DNA from: an uncultured Bacteroidota bacterium
GTDB taxonomy: Bacteria; Bacteroidota; Bacteroidia; Bacteroidales; SZUA-534
Length of the DNA: 13,993 nucleotides
Direction: 5' to 3'
Assembly: GCA_937900725.1 (NCBI GenBank)
Contig: CALCFP010000246.1
Location: 1-13,993, forward strand
Below, in pieces: positions 1-7,846 of the stretch (within the stretch, counting starts at the first letter, position 1; every line of letters begins with the position of its first letter). The translations under genes were made by a program, and so were the position numbers. Below the pieces are notes generated by a model. The model was not told the origin of the DNA, made no database searches, and saw only the letters and a list, made by a program, of their open reading frames with translations.

Positions 1-92
1 CCTTCGTTAGCCACAAGTTTCTCTACGTTGGCTTCGACATTGAATTTAGACAAGTCAAACTCTTCAACGTCCTCAAAAAAGATACTAATCAC
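1..92 (-). CDS. ybeY: YbeY N-terminus (endoribonuclease / rRNA maturation factor), cut by window edge
   Basis: Thirty full codons are visible, beginning (V/M)ISIFFEDVEEFDLSKFNVE and continuing to VANEG at the window edge. This resembles the start of Bacteroidota YbeY proteins, which open with a short beta strand rich in aromatic and acidic residues. YbeY is a metal-dependent single-strand endoribonuclease acting in 16S rRNA 3' processing and ribosome quality control; its zinc-binding HGxLHLxGYDH motif would lie outside the window. The start is GTG at 92-90. It directly abuts the TAA of the preceding gene (95-93), and that stop is in the same frame, so no earlier start is possible. Position next to a small HATPase protein fits my recollection of Bacteroidales gene order. 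The assignment rests on a short N-terminus plus context, so it is probable, not certain. Confidence 0.65.
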   Translation of the reverse strand, partial: MISIFFEDVEEFDLSKFNVEANVEKLVANE

Positions 93-488
93 TTAAATAT
101 TGAAAATTAAAGTTACAACAGCACCGTTTCTATCAAACTTCAAATCGTCAGTAAGATTCTTCATAAGGAAGATTCCACGACCATTAGGTTGTTCGATGTA
201 ATCTGGCTTAGTAGGATCTGGAACGATATCGACATTGAATCCTGGTCCTTCGTCAGCGACAGTCACATTCAAGAATTTATCAAATTTCTCGATGCTGATT
301 TTTACGACTTTTTCGGGATCATTGTCGTTCCCGTGAATAATGGCATTGGTTACTGCTTCGATAGTAGAAATAAGGAGATTTCCGTACAAGTCGGAAACAA
401 TGGATAGTTCAACAGCCACCTCATCGATAAAATTCTCAACGAGGGACATGTTTTCAAGCTTTGACTTAATAACCAATTCTTTATTCAT
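93..488 (-). CDS. RsbW/SpoIIAB-like ATP-binding protein (HATPase_c_2 family)
   Basis: A 131-residue stand-alone GHKL ATPase domain. The nucleotide-binding boxes are all visible: the N box EAVTNAIIHGN (44-54, with E44 and N48), the G1 box DEGPGF (79-84) and the G2 box NGRGIFLMK (102-110). Such small proteins act as serine kinases/anti-sigma factors in partner-switching systems (RsbW, SpoIIAB type), holding a sigma factor or phosphorylating an STAS-domain antagonist. No STAS, PP2C or sigma-factor gene is in the window, so its target is unknown. Its ATG overlaps the end of the upstream DUF4175-like gene by 8 nt (ATGAATAA), and it is followed without any gap by ybeY. The family is secure; an anti-sigma role is inferred from family knowledge only. 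It could instead be an ATPase regulating some other protein partner. Confidence 0.88.
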   Translation of the reverse strand: MNKELVIKSKLENMSLVENFIDEVAVELSIVSDLYGNLLISTIEAVTNAIIHGNDNDPEKVVKISIEKFDKFLNVTVADEGPGFNVDIVPDPTKPDYIEQPNGRGIFLMKNLTDDLKFDRNGAVVTLIFNI

Positions 489-3400
489 AATTGTCGGTAT
501 TTACGCTGTTAAGATACTCTTCAAATTTAGTTTTAAAAAAAGAATTAAGCCTTAAAGTATTCTTTTGCAAGAATTCAATATTTTTTCCAAATGTAATGTC
601 TTCTTGCAAATTATTTGGTGTATTTGTACTAATATTTTTTGCAATTCGTGATTCTCTAATTTTATCTTCATCGCGCTCATTTTCAGCATTTTCGGCATCA
701 AGCAACTTGGTAACAATGTTTTGTTGACGCATAACAGTCTGAATAGAAAGGTTTTTATTAGCCAAATCAGAATGATTTTTTTCCATTAAACTCTTCACTT
801 CCTGCAATAATTTAGATGTTTTTCCATCAATGTCGGAACTCATCATCATCTGTTGAAGCATCTGCTGATAAATTTCATTTTGAATCAGAGATTTAGTATA
901 TTCTTGATTTGAAATATTAGAATCACCAGATTTCATTTGATTCAAAAGATTTTTCATCTGGTTCTTAATAGACTCTTGAACATTTCGCATTTCAGAAATT
1001 GATTGGCTATCATTTTTTGGTTTTTGTTTCTTAGTCTTTTTACCATTGCCAGAAGAAGAACTGCTCTCAACATTTTTTAAAGATTCAGATAAAAGAAGAA
1101 TTAAGTCATTCATTTTAGTCAAAGCATCATGCTGTGATCGATTTGCCTTATAAGTTTCTTGATTTTGAAGATAATTGCAAGAATTAATCATATTATCTTC
1201 TATAAGAAAAACGGTGCTGGAAATATGAGGACCTAAAAATACAGACCTTCGAGACAAAGAATAAAGGCTATCCTTTACAATCTTGAAATTATCGAGTAAA
1301 CGTGATAGTAATAAAATACGATCCTGAAAAGCAGGGTTGTTGATAGAAATATGTTCAAAATTAGTAATAATAAATTCCTGATTATAAGAAACTTCGAATA
1401 GGTTATCTAAAACTTGGCGTAAATCATCGGCATCTTCAGCATCTGAATCTGCCGAATTTTTATTAAGCATATTGTTCATCTTTGAAGCCAGTTCTTTCAG
1501 TTTTTCAGAATTATTGTGTGTTGTATTACTAAAGTTTTCTATGTCAGAATTATTCAATAGATCTCTCTCCTTATTGAAATTATATTCGATGTCGTCAAAA
1601 GACGAATTAAAATCATCAATGTTCATTGGTTTTTCAAGAGACTTGTTCTGTTCAAGCATATCGCTGAACTGCTTATTCACGTCGTTGAAAAAATCTTTTT
1701 GTGAATCGAGATTTGAAGACAACGAATCGGAATCAAAGGAAAATGAAAGTTGTTCTTGTTTTTCGGACAAAAGATTCAGATAATCGGAAATCTGTTGGAT
1801 ACTCTCCTCCATTTTAATCTTTTTCAGAAGTTCAAGGTCCTTGTCAATGGATTTTTCGAAGTTGCCGAAATCGCGTTTCAAATCGTCAGACAAATTATTG
1901 ACCTGTTTCATTTGCTCGCTGGCCAAATCAGAAATTTCCTGCAATATTTTCTTCAGTTCCTCATCGACCAAACTGTTGAGCATTTCGGCAACCATATTCT
2001 GTTTTTCTACAATTCGCTGATTATCGACAGGATTGTTTTGAATCTGATTTTGACTTTGCAGAATGTTATTCAAGAATTCTTCGAGTTGACTTGTCTTGTT
2101 TTGTATTTGCTGAAGAAGATTATTTTTCTCCCATTCCGACAAATTGCTATTGATGCTTTTGCGACGCAACTCCATAATGTCGAACTCGATTTCAGAAGAT
2201 AGTTGTTTTGACAATTCGAGTTGACGGAACAAATCGCCATATTGCTGTTCTTTTTCTTCGGTTTGTTTTGAAATAGATTTAACTACATATTCTATCATTT
2301 CTGATTTTACTTTCTTCGGACCATTTACACCATCGTTGTCGTAGAGTTCAAAACAGAATGAAATAAATGAATCTGAAATATCGGAATTGACACTATTTTG
2401 AAAATTGTAGAAAATTTGTTGAGTCGTGAGATTTGGATAAATGGGAACAAGTAAGGTATCAGTCGAAGAATTTTGATTTATCAAAAGCGTCAATTTTGTG
2501 AATCCGTAATCGTCTTTTATCAATCCGTTAAAGGCTACAGAATTTAGGCCAGACTGTTCGTCTATTTTTGACACGTTAATTTCAGGATACAAATCGGGAA
2601 CACATACAATTTTGAAATCAATGAAATCTCTTGACATGTCAGCATTAGAAAGTGACACCCTGAAGTTTTCATTTGCAAAGATTTGATGCCTAAAAAACAC
2701 ACTGTCAGATTTAGATATGGACAACACAGAAGAATCAGGGAGAGATATTATATGCAACGAATCAAAATGAGTGCCTGAGAAAACGTGTTTCAAAATTGTT
2801 CCTTGTGGAACAATTAAAATATTGGAGTTATTAACAATTGTGTCAGACTTATTAAGATATTTTGGATGATAAATTTCTGTGTAATAATTGTTTATAACAG
2901 GAATACGCAAAACATTCACCTTAAAAGCATCAGAATTGAACTTGTCCGTTACTATAGAAAACTCGAAATCATTATTGACGTTTTTGAACAAATAAGAAAA
3001 GACAGAATCGTTTTGCTTTTGCATTACAAACGTGTTTTCCCGAAAGCAGACAAATAATTCAGAAGGGTTTACGTTACCACTTACAATTGCTTCTATCTGC
3101 AAATCATCTCCTTCTTCTACAACCAGTGAAGATTTATCAATAAATATCTTTAACTGATTCAAATTGACGTTCGATTCGGAATAGTTGAGAATGTTGGTTA
3201 GACCTACACGGTATAAATTTGGAATGGTAAAAAATGAAACTGATATTACAAAAACTATAACGGCTAAAAGACGAATATGCTTCTTAAGATTATACTTCAA
3301 ACAAGATGTAAAGTCAATATTAGAAACCGACTGGATTTTTTGTTGAATACTAGCATTGACTAAAGTTGATTTTTCCTGTTTGGAAAGTTGAAGTATATTT

Positions 3401-3729
3401 AAAAGTAAATCTTTTACTTGTGAATTATTTGACTGAATAATGCGACTGGCTGACTCGTAATCAATTCTTAATAATAAGTTGAATAGTTTAAATATTGGCC
3501 AAACAATGAAATTTACAAATACAAAAGAGTTGGAAAAAATAAACAGAAATAAAACTACGAGTCGAGACGCAGATGAAAGAGAAAAAATAGAACCAATAAT
3601 TGAAATTATTAGCAATGATGATAAAAAGAAAATGAGAAACGTGAATAGCCCTTTTACTGATAATACCTTATAATGTTTATCAATAAACTTGTCTAAACGT
3701 GATATAAACGATTCAAAATTCTCATTCAT
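481..3729 (-). CDS. DUF4175-like large inner-membrane coiled-coil protein
   Basis: 1082 residues. Hydrophobic segments at about 27-49, 56-79 and 152-170 indicate an N-terminal membrane anchor. They are followed by a beta-rich region of about 190-480, probably periplasmic, containing SSLVVEEGDDLQIEAIVSG and repeated short strands that look Ig-like. From about 495 to the end the protein is almost wholly charged, Gln/Asn/Ser/Lys-rich helix with strong coiled-coil character and a low-complexity patch SSSSSGNGKKTKKQKPKN near 910-930. Size and architecture match the DUF4175 family of Bacteroidota, whose function is not established to my knowledge. It overlaps the EnvC-like gene by 8 nt upstream and the RsbW-like gene by 8 nt downstream, so it is probably translationally coupled to both. 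I infer an envelope scaffold or sensor; no catalytic motif is visible. Confidence 0.75.
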   Translation of the reverse strand: MNENFESFISRLDKFIDKHYKVLSVKGLFTFLIFFLSSLLIISIIGSIFSLSSASRLVVLFLFIFSNSFVFVNFIVWPIFKLFNLLLRIDYESASRIIQSNNSQVKDLLLNILQLSKQEKSTLVNASIQQKIQSVSNIDFTSCLKYNLKKHIRLLAVIVFVISVSFFTIPNLYRVGLTNILNYSESNVNLNQLKIFIDKSSLVVEEGDDLQIEAIVSGNVNPSELFVCFRENTFVMQKQNDSVFSYLFKNVNNDFEFSIVTDKFNSDAFKVNVLRIPVINNYYTEIYHPKYLNKSDTIVNNSNILIVPQGTILKHVFSGTHFDSLHIISLPDSSVLSISKSDSVFFRHQIFANENFRVSLSNADMSRDFIDFKIVCVPDLYPEINVSKIDEQSGLNSVAFNGLIKDDYGFTKLTLLINQNSSTDTLLVPIYPNLTTQQIFYNFQNSVNSDISDSFISFCFELYDNDGVNGPKKVKSEMIEYVVKSISKQTEEKEQQYGDLFRQLELSKQLSSEIEFDIMELRRKSINSNLSEWEKNNLLQQIQNKTSQLEEFLNNILQSQNQIQNNPVDNQRIVEKQNMVAEMLNSLVDEELKKILQEISDLASEQMKQVNNLSDDLKRDFGNFEKSIDKDLELLKKIKMEESIQQISDYLNLLSEKQEQLSFSFDSDSLSSNLDSQKDFFNDVNKQFSDMLEQNKSLEKPMNIDDFNSSFDDIEYNFNKERDLLNNSDIENFSNTTHNNSEKLKELASKMNNMLNKNSADSDAEDADDLRQVLDNLFEVSYNQEFIITNFEHISINNPAFQDRILLLSRLLDNFKIVKDSLYSLSRRSVFLGPHISSTVFLIEDNMINSCNYLQNQETYKANRSQHDALTKMNDLILLLSESLKNVESSSSSGNGKKTKKQKPKNDSQSISEMRNVQESIKNQMKNLLNQMKSGDSNISNQEYTKSLIQNEIYQQMLQQMMMSSDIDGKTSKLLQEVKSLMEKNHSDLANKNLSIQTVMRQQNIVTKLLDAENAENERDEDKIRESRIAKNISTNTPNNLQEDITFGKNIEFLQKNTLRLNSFFKTKFEEYLNSVNTDNYE

Positions 3730-4930
3730 TCTTTGTAGTGGCTAACCATTCTTGTGGATTTAGTTTTTGGTTTTCCTTCCAAATCTGGAATTGAAGAACA
3801 GATTTGTTTTCATCATCTTTATCAGTATATATTTTACCAATAGACTGCTTTGTTTTTACTTTATCGCCTTGTTTTACAAATACTTCTGAAAGATTAGAAT
3901 AAACTGAAAGATAATTACCGTGACGGATTATTACTGTTGTATGTGCACCTGGTATTACAAAAACGCGTGTTACCGTGCCTTCAAAAATAGAACGTATGTA
4001 GGAGCCTTCGGTAGTGGAAATGTCAATTCCATCGTTGCGTACAAAAACTCCTTTAAGGACAGGATGTGGATTTTCACCAAAGAAACCAGTTATCACGCCA
4101 CGCTCCGTAGGCCACGGAAGTTTCTTCTTGTTGCTTGAAAAAGTATCAGCGAGTTTCTTTTCTTCGGGTGTGAGTTGAAAGACATTGAGCGATTTCTTGT
4201 TTGCATTTGCCTTTTTCAACTCCTCCTCTATAATCTTTTCAATCTTTCTCTGCAATTGGTTGGCAAGTTGCATTTGCTGATCAAGTTTCTTCTTTAATTC
4301 AGATTTCTGCTTATCAAGTTGTTGAATAATAGTGTTTTGATCATTTTTTTCCTTCTTCAATTCATTAGTTTCAACCTGATGATCAAATAACAATGTCTTT
4401 TTATCGTTACGAAGCGCTTCAAGTTCACCAACCTGATACTCAATTTGCGATTTGGTCTCGACAATCTGCGCTGCCTGCTTTACACGATAATCGCTATACT
4501 GTTGAAAATACTTTATGCGTTTGAAAGCAGTGTTCACGTCTTCAGAAGCCAAAATAAACATCATACGGTCGTAATGGCTACGGTTTTTATAGAAATACGA
4601 GATTACTTTGGCATATTCGCTTTTAAGGTTTTCATAATCCTCATTTAACTGTTGAATCAATTCCTGTTTGGTTTCGATATTAGAATTAATCAGTTCAATT
4701 TGAGAATTAATATCGTTTATGATTTTTTCGCGGCTCTTGATTTTGCTATTGATAAGAAGCAACTTATTATAAGATGCCGTCTTGTTCTTTTCAGTGTTTG
4801 AGATGAGTTCATTAGTATAACTGATATCCTTCTCGTTCTGCTTTTTGCGCTTTTCAAGGTCTTGCCTTGTCTGCGAAAAGCAACAAATGGATAATACTAA
4901 CAAAATAAATAAAACACTGTATCTAAACAT
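3722..4930 (-). CDS. EnvC-like murein hydrolase activator (coiled coil plus degenerate LytM domain)
   Basis: 402 residues. A signal peptide (MFRYSVLFILLVLSICCFSQ) precedes a long coiled coil at about 23-245 and a C-terminal LytM/peptidase M23 domain at about 270-396 (LPWPTERGVITGFFGENPHP, then GIDI). The zinc-binding positions look lost: the usual HxGxDI reads RNDGIDI (298-304), the YxHL motif reads YSNL (344-347), and the final HxH reads LQFQ (379-382). This is the pattern of EnvC-type proteins, which do not cut peptidoglycan themselves but activate N-acetylmuramoyl-L-alanine amidases at division. No amidase gene is in the window. I chose ATG at 4930, 1 nt after the upstream stop (TAAAATG), over an in-frame TTG at 4942, because the signal peptide then begins naturally. 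Domain assignment is firm; the precise partner is inferred. Confidence 0.88.
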   Translation of the reverse strand: MFRYSVLFILLVLSICCFSQTRQDLEKRKKQNEKDISYTNELISNTEKNKTASYNKLLLINSKIKSREKIINDINSQIELINSNIETKQELIQQLNEDYENLKSEYAKVISYFYKNRSHYDRMMFILASEDVNTAFKRIKYFQQYSDYRVKQAAQIVETKSQIEYQVGELEALRNDKKTLLFDHQVETNELKKEKNDQNTIIQQLDKQKSELKKKLDQQMQLANQLQRKIEKIIEEELKKANANKKSLNVFQLTPEEKKLADTFSSNKKKLPWPTERGVITGFFGENPHPVLKGVFVRNDGIDISTTEGSYIRSIFEGTVTRVFVIPGAHTTVIIRHGNYLSVYSNLSEVFVKQGDKVKTKQSIGKIYTDKDDENKSVLQFQIWKENQKLNPQEWLATTKNE

Positions 4931-4931
4931 T

Positions 4932-5732
4932 TTACAATTCAATAAGTTTATAATTTTTCAAGGAAGGCGAACTATTTTGATAATCAGCCTTTTTGACCAT
5001 TTCAATACTTTCAATGAATAAAGTTGATTCAATTTTATTCTTTTTAATGTACGTTGTAAAACTCAACTGATTTGGAAATCCAAAACCGATTACAAAATTA
5101 GAATAATTAACCCGTAAAAAACCGCCATCAAGCGATTTACATTCAGTTAATTGTAGATTGCCGTATTTGTCAAATTGAGATGTGACGAATCTGCCATTTT
5201 TTTCATCATTATATTTATCATTCACCATAAATATTTGATAATCTGAAATAAAATTACAGTTGTCTGAAGTAAATGAAATACTATCTGGACATAAATAACT
5301 ATTGGTGAGCAAGGAATAAATGGTTTGAAAATTGATGTTCAGATATTTTCCTATATCGCCATAAACGCCAGAAAAATATGATTTGTCAATCTTATTTATG
5401 AAAATCAATGAATCGGTCTTGAAACGAATCTGCGCAACCTCAATTCCTAAAGTTGAAGAAATTACATTTACATAAATAGAAGTATCTGAATAAGTTAGAA
5501 TCTTACCACTTAACTTGTTCTCCTTTCCATCGTAATTAAACGAAGTCTTGAACTTTATCTTAATGTTTCGTCCTTTGAGTAAATTCTGACGTTTCTGTAT
5601 GTGCGACTGAAGTGAAGAAAAATCGGTTATTTGGCGGGTTTCAGTGAAATGTTTGGAACACGAACAAAATGAAAAAACAAACAGCAGTATCGCTGTTTTA
5701 TTCAATATACTTTTGTGAATTGATTTTTTCAT
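4932..5732 (-). CDS. DUF4292 lipoprotein, LolB-like
   Basis: 266 residues. The N-terminus has lysines, a hydrophobic stretch (TAILLFVFSF) and two cysteines (C23, C25), suggesting a lipoprotein signal; C25, preceded by Ser, is the better lipidation candidate, although the lipobox is weak. The body (GKILTYSDTSIYVNVIS, then LGIEVAQIRFKTDSLIFINK, then YFSGVYGDIGKYLNINF) matches the Bacteroidota DUF4292 family. The order of strands, with a flat-sheet 'splG-E-r' segment followed by a 'D-v...Y' segment, resembles the LolA/LolB lipoprotein-carrier fold. That similarity is my reading and needs a profile or structure comparison. The ATG at 5732 gives a 35-nt overlap with the TPR gene; an in-frame TTG at 5705 would give an 8-nt overlap like those at two other junctions. 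One base separates its stop from the EnvC-like gene. Confidence 0.82.
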   Translation of the reverse strand: MKKSIHKSILNKTAILLFVFSFCSCSKHFTETRQITDFSSLQSHIQKRQNLLKGRNIKIKFKTSFNYDGKENKLSGKILTYSDTSIYVNVISSTLGIEVAQIRFKTDSLIFINKIDKSYFSGVYGDIGKYLNINFQTIYSLLTNSYLCPDSISFTSDNCNFISDYQIFMVNDKYNDEKNGRFVTSQFDKYGNLQLTECKSLDGGFLRVNYSNFVIGFGFPNQLSFTTYIKKNKIESTLFIESIEMVKKADYQNSSPSLKNYKLIEL

Positions 5733-7413
5733 CGAGTTTATCGCTTCCGTTACCTATTAATTTTGCCCTATGCCACTGTTCCAAAGCACTATTAATATCG
5801 TTATTGAAATAAAGAATGTCGCCGTAATGTTCCAATATTACTGCACTATGCGTAATGTCGTTTTCAACGGCTTTCTTGATGTATTTGAGTGCCTCGGAAT
5901 ATTGCTTCATTTCAAATAAAACCCAAGCATAAGTGTCAAGATAAGTAGGGTTTTCTGGTTCCTTGCTGATAGTCTTTAACGACATTGACTGCGCCAATTC
6001 AAGATTAATCTTGTCAAGAGAGAGATAATAACTGTAATTGTTGAGAATCATTATATTATCTGGTTCCTTTTCAAGTAAGATATCAAAATAATGATATGCA
6101 TTTTTCTTATCATTGAGTCGATAGCAAACTTCGGCCAAATAGTTCAGAAAGTCAGATTGCAACAGGTCGTTTTCCAGTAAAATGTTGTATCCGTTTTTCA
6201 ACGACTCAAAAGACTGTTCATATTTTGACAATTGGAAAGAACTAATGCCATTGATAAGATATAAAAATGGCAAATTTGTGAAATACTGAAGGGCTTCAGT
6301 ACTATGCCTGTACAAAGACAACCAATCGCCTAACTGATTCTCGATTAACAGCAATTGATTCCAAATTACAGATTTGTCCTTACGGGTTTCAACAACCTTT
6401 ATCAAAGCCAAACGGGCAACTTCAAGATTACCATTGTTAATCATTAAATCGGCATAAAGAGTATTTACGTCAGGGTCGTTTGGAAAATTCTTGACAAGAA
6501 GTTCAGTTAACTCAATGACCTTATCATAATCGCTTTCTTCCATTTTCTGGTTTCGTAACAAATTGTAAATGATGTCAACTTTAAAAAGACAAGTGACATC
6601 ATTTGAAACAAAACCGCTCTTGAGTTCAGAGAACATTTTATCTTTTTCATTTATTGCCTGATAACAACCAGCCAAACCAATGTGTGAATATCCATCGTTT
6701 GGAGAATCCTTAAGAATGCTATTGAAGAAATTGATTGACTTTTGAATCTGTCCAGTTTCAGTATAAAAACTTGCAACCAAACGTTTGTATACATTTTCGT
6801 CAGGATATGCCTGAACTAACTTAAGAAGTTCGTTTTCAGCCTTTTTCTTATCTTTCAACAAAAGATAAATATCCTTTTTCATAAGGACGATAGATTCATC
6901 AATACCAAACTTATCTTCGATGAAATCGTAAATTTGAATGGCCTTCTTATACTTTCCAATTTTTACATAAATATCAGACAGACAGGCATAAAAATCAAAT
7001 TCATTAGGATATCTATCGATTAGTTTATTGAATATAGCGATAGCCTTGTCGTAGTGTTCAGAATATGTATAAATGTTTCCTGCCAAATAAAGATACCATT
7101 CATTAGAATCATTGAAAGCCAGACATTTATCGATATAATTATCGGCATTTACAAAATCCTTTTTTTGAAAATATATTGATGCAAGACGATAAAGCACGAA
7201 AGGGTTGTCAGGCTTCATATCAAGACAGATTTGATAATGTTGCTCTGAACTTGAAAAATCATCATTGATAAATGTCCTGTCGGCCTCAAATAAATTATAG
7301 ACGTACTTTGAGTCATCATCAACAAGAATGCTGTCAACAACTTGACTATAAGCACTATTGATGAAAAATAAAGCGAAAATCGCTAAAAATATCCTAAAAA
7401 ATAATTTCCGCAT
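5698..7413 (-). CDS. Secreted tetratricopeptide-repeat protein
   Basis: 571 residues. A hydrophobic signal peptide (starting MRKLFFRIFLAIFALFF and ending near SAYSQ) is followed by TPR units along nearly the whole length. Clear examples include DNPFVLYRLASIYFQKKDF, EWYLYLAGNIYTYSEHYDKA, EFDFYACLSDIYVKIGKYKKA, DGYSHIGLAGCYQAINEKD and, near the C-terminus, NPTYLDTYAWVLFEMKQYSEA. TPR solenoids bind protein partners; there is no other domain. With a signal peptide and envelope neighbours it probably works in the periplasm or at the outer membrane as an assembly or docking factor. I chose ATG 7413 over a TTG- or GTG-type start further upstream (near 7506) because the 31-residue extension would bury the signal peptide and overlap dut. 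From 7413 the gene sits 1 nt after the dut stop. Confidence 0.87.
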   Translation of the reverse strand: MRKLFFRIFLAIFALFFINSAYSQVVDSILVDDDSKYVYNLFEADRTFINDDFSSSEQHYQICLDMKPDNPFVLYRLASIYFQKKDFVNADNYIDKCLAFNDSNEWYLYLAGNIYTYSEHYDKAIAIFNKLIDRYPNEFDFYACLSDIYVKIGKYKKAIQIYDFIEDKFGIDESIVLMKKDIYLLLKDKKKAENELLKLVQAYPDENVYKRLVASFYTETGQIQKSINFFNSILKDSPNDGYSHIGLAGCYQAINEKDKMFSELKSGFVSNDVTCLFKVDIIYNLLRNQKMEESDYDKVIELTELLVKNFPNDPDVNTLYADLMINNGNLEVARLALIKVVETRKDKSVIWNQLLLIENQLGDWLSLYRHSTEALQYFTNLPFLYLINGISSFQLSKYEQSFESLKNGYNILLENDLLQSDFLNYLAEVCYRLNDKKNAYHYFDILLEKEPDNIMILNNYSYYLSLDKINLELAQSMSLKTISKEPENPTYLDTYAWVLFEMKQYSEALKYIKKAVENDITHSAVILEHYGDILYFNNDINSALEQWHRAKLIGNGSDKLDEKINSQKYIE

Positions 7414-7414
7414 T

Positions 7415-7846
7415 TTACTTTCCTGTGTGTCCAAAACCACCTGCACCACGCTCGGTTTCACTGATTTCTGAAACTTCGACGAATTCGGCTTTTTCGTGTC
7501 GCGCAATCACCATTTGGCAAATCCGCTCACCTGACTTGATTGTAAAATCATCAGAACCTAAATTGATTAGAATTACCTTAATCTCACCACGATAATCGGC
7601 ATCTATTGTGCCTGGAGAATTTAGAACCGTTATTCCGTTCTTTATTGCCAAACCACTACGAGGACGTATCTGCGCCTCAAAACCGTCAGGCAGTTCGATG
7701 TACAAACCTGTAGGGATAAGTCTACGCTCAAACGGCTTCAGAACGATGTCGGAATCGATGAAGGCGCGCAAATCCATGCCTGCTGAACTTGAAGTCTCGT
7801 AGGCAGGCAACTGATTGTTTGATTTGTTTATGATTTTTACTTGCAT
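7415..7846 (-). CDS. dut: dUTP diphosphatase (dUTPase)
   Basis: 143 residues, the normal length of a trimeric dUTPase. All five conserved motifs are present in order: AGMDLRA (22-28), RPRSGLAIKNGI (61-72), NSPGTIDADYRGEI (76-89, with D84 in the position of the catalytic aspartate), GERICQMV (106-113) and the C-terminal arm RGAGGFGHTGK (133-143) that closes over the substrate. The enzyme hydrolyses dUTP to dUMP and pyrophosphate in the cytoplasm, keeping uracil out of DNA and supplying dTMP synthesis. Its ATG overlaps the flippase stop by 10 nt, and the TPR gene starts 1 nt after its stop. A DNA-precursor enzyme between envelope genes is unexpected by function, but this placement agrees with my recollection of Bacteroidales gene order. 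Confidence 0.97.
   Translation of the reverse strand: MQVKIINKSNNQLPAYETSSSAGMDLRAFIDSDIVLKPFERRLIPTGLYIELPDGFEAQIRPRSGLAIKNGITVLNSPGTIDADYRGEIKVILINLGSDDFTIKSGERICQMVIARHEKAEFVEVSEISETERGAGGFGHTGK

Noticed and set aside
7413..7506. An earlier start for the TPR protein inside dut
   Set aside because: It would add 31 residues before a clear signal peptide and overlap dut by about 90 nt. ATG 7413 follows the dut stop by 1 nt, as at the DUF4292/EnvC junction.
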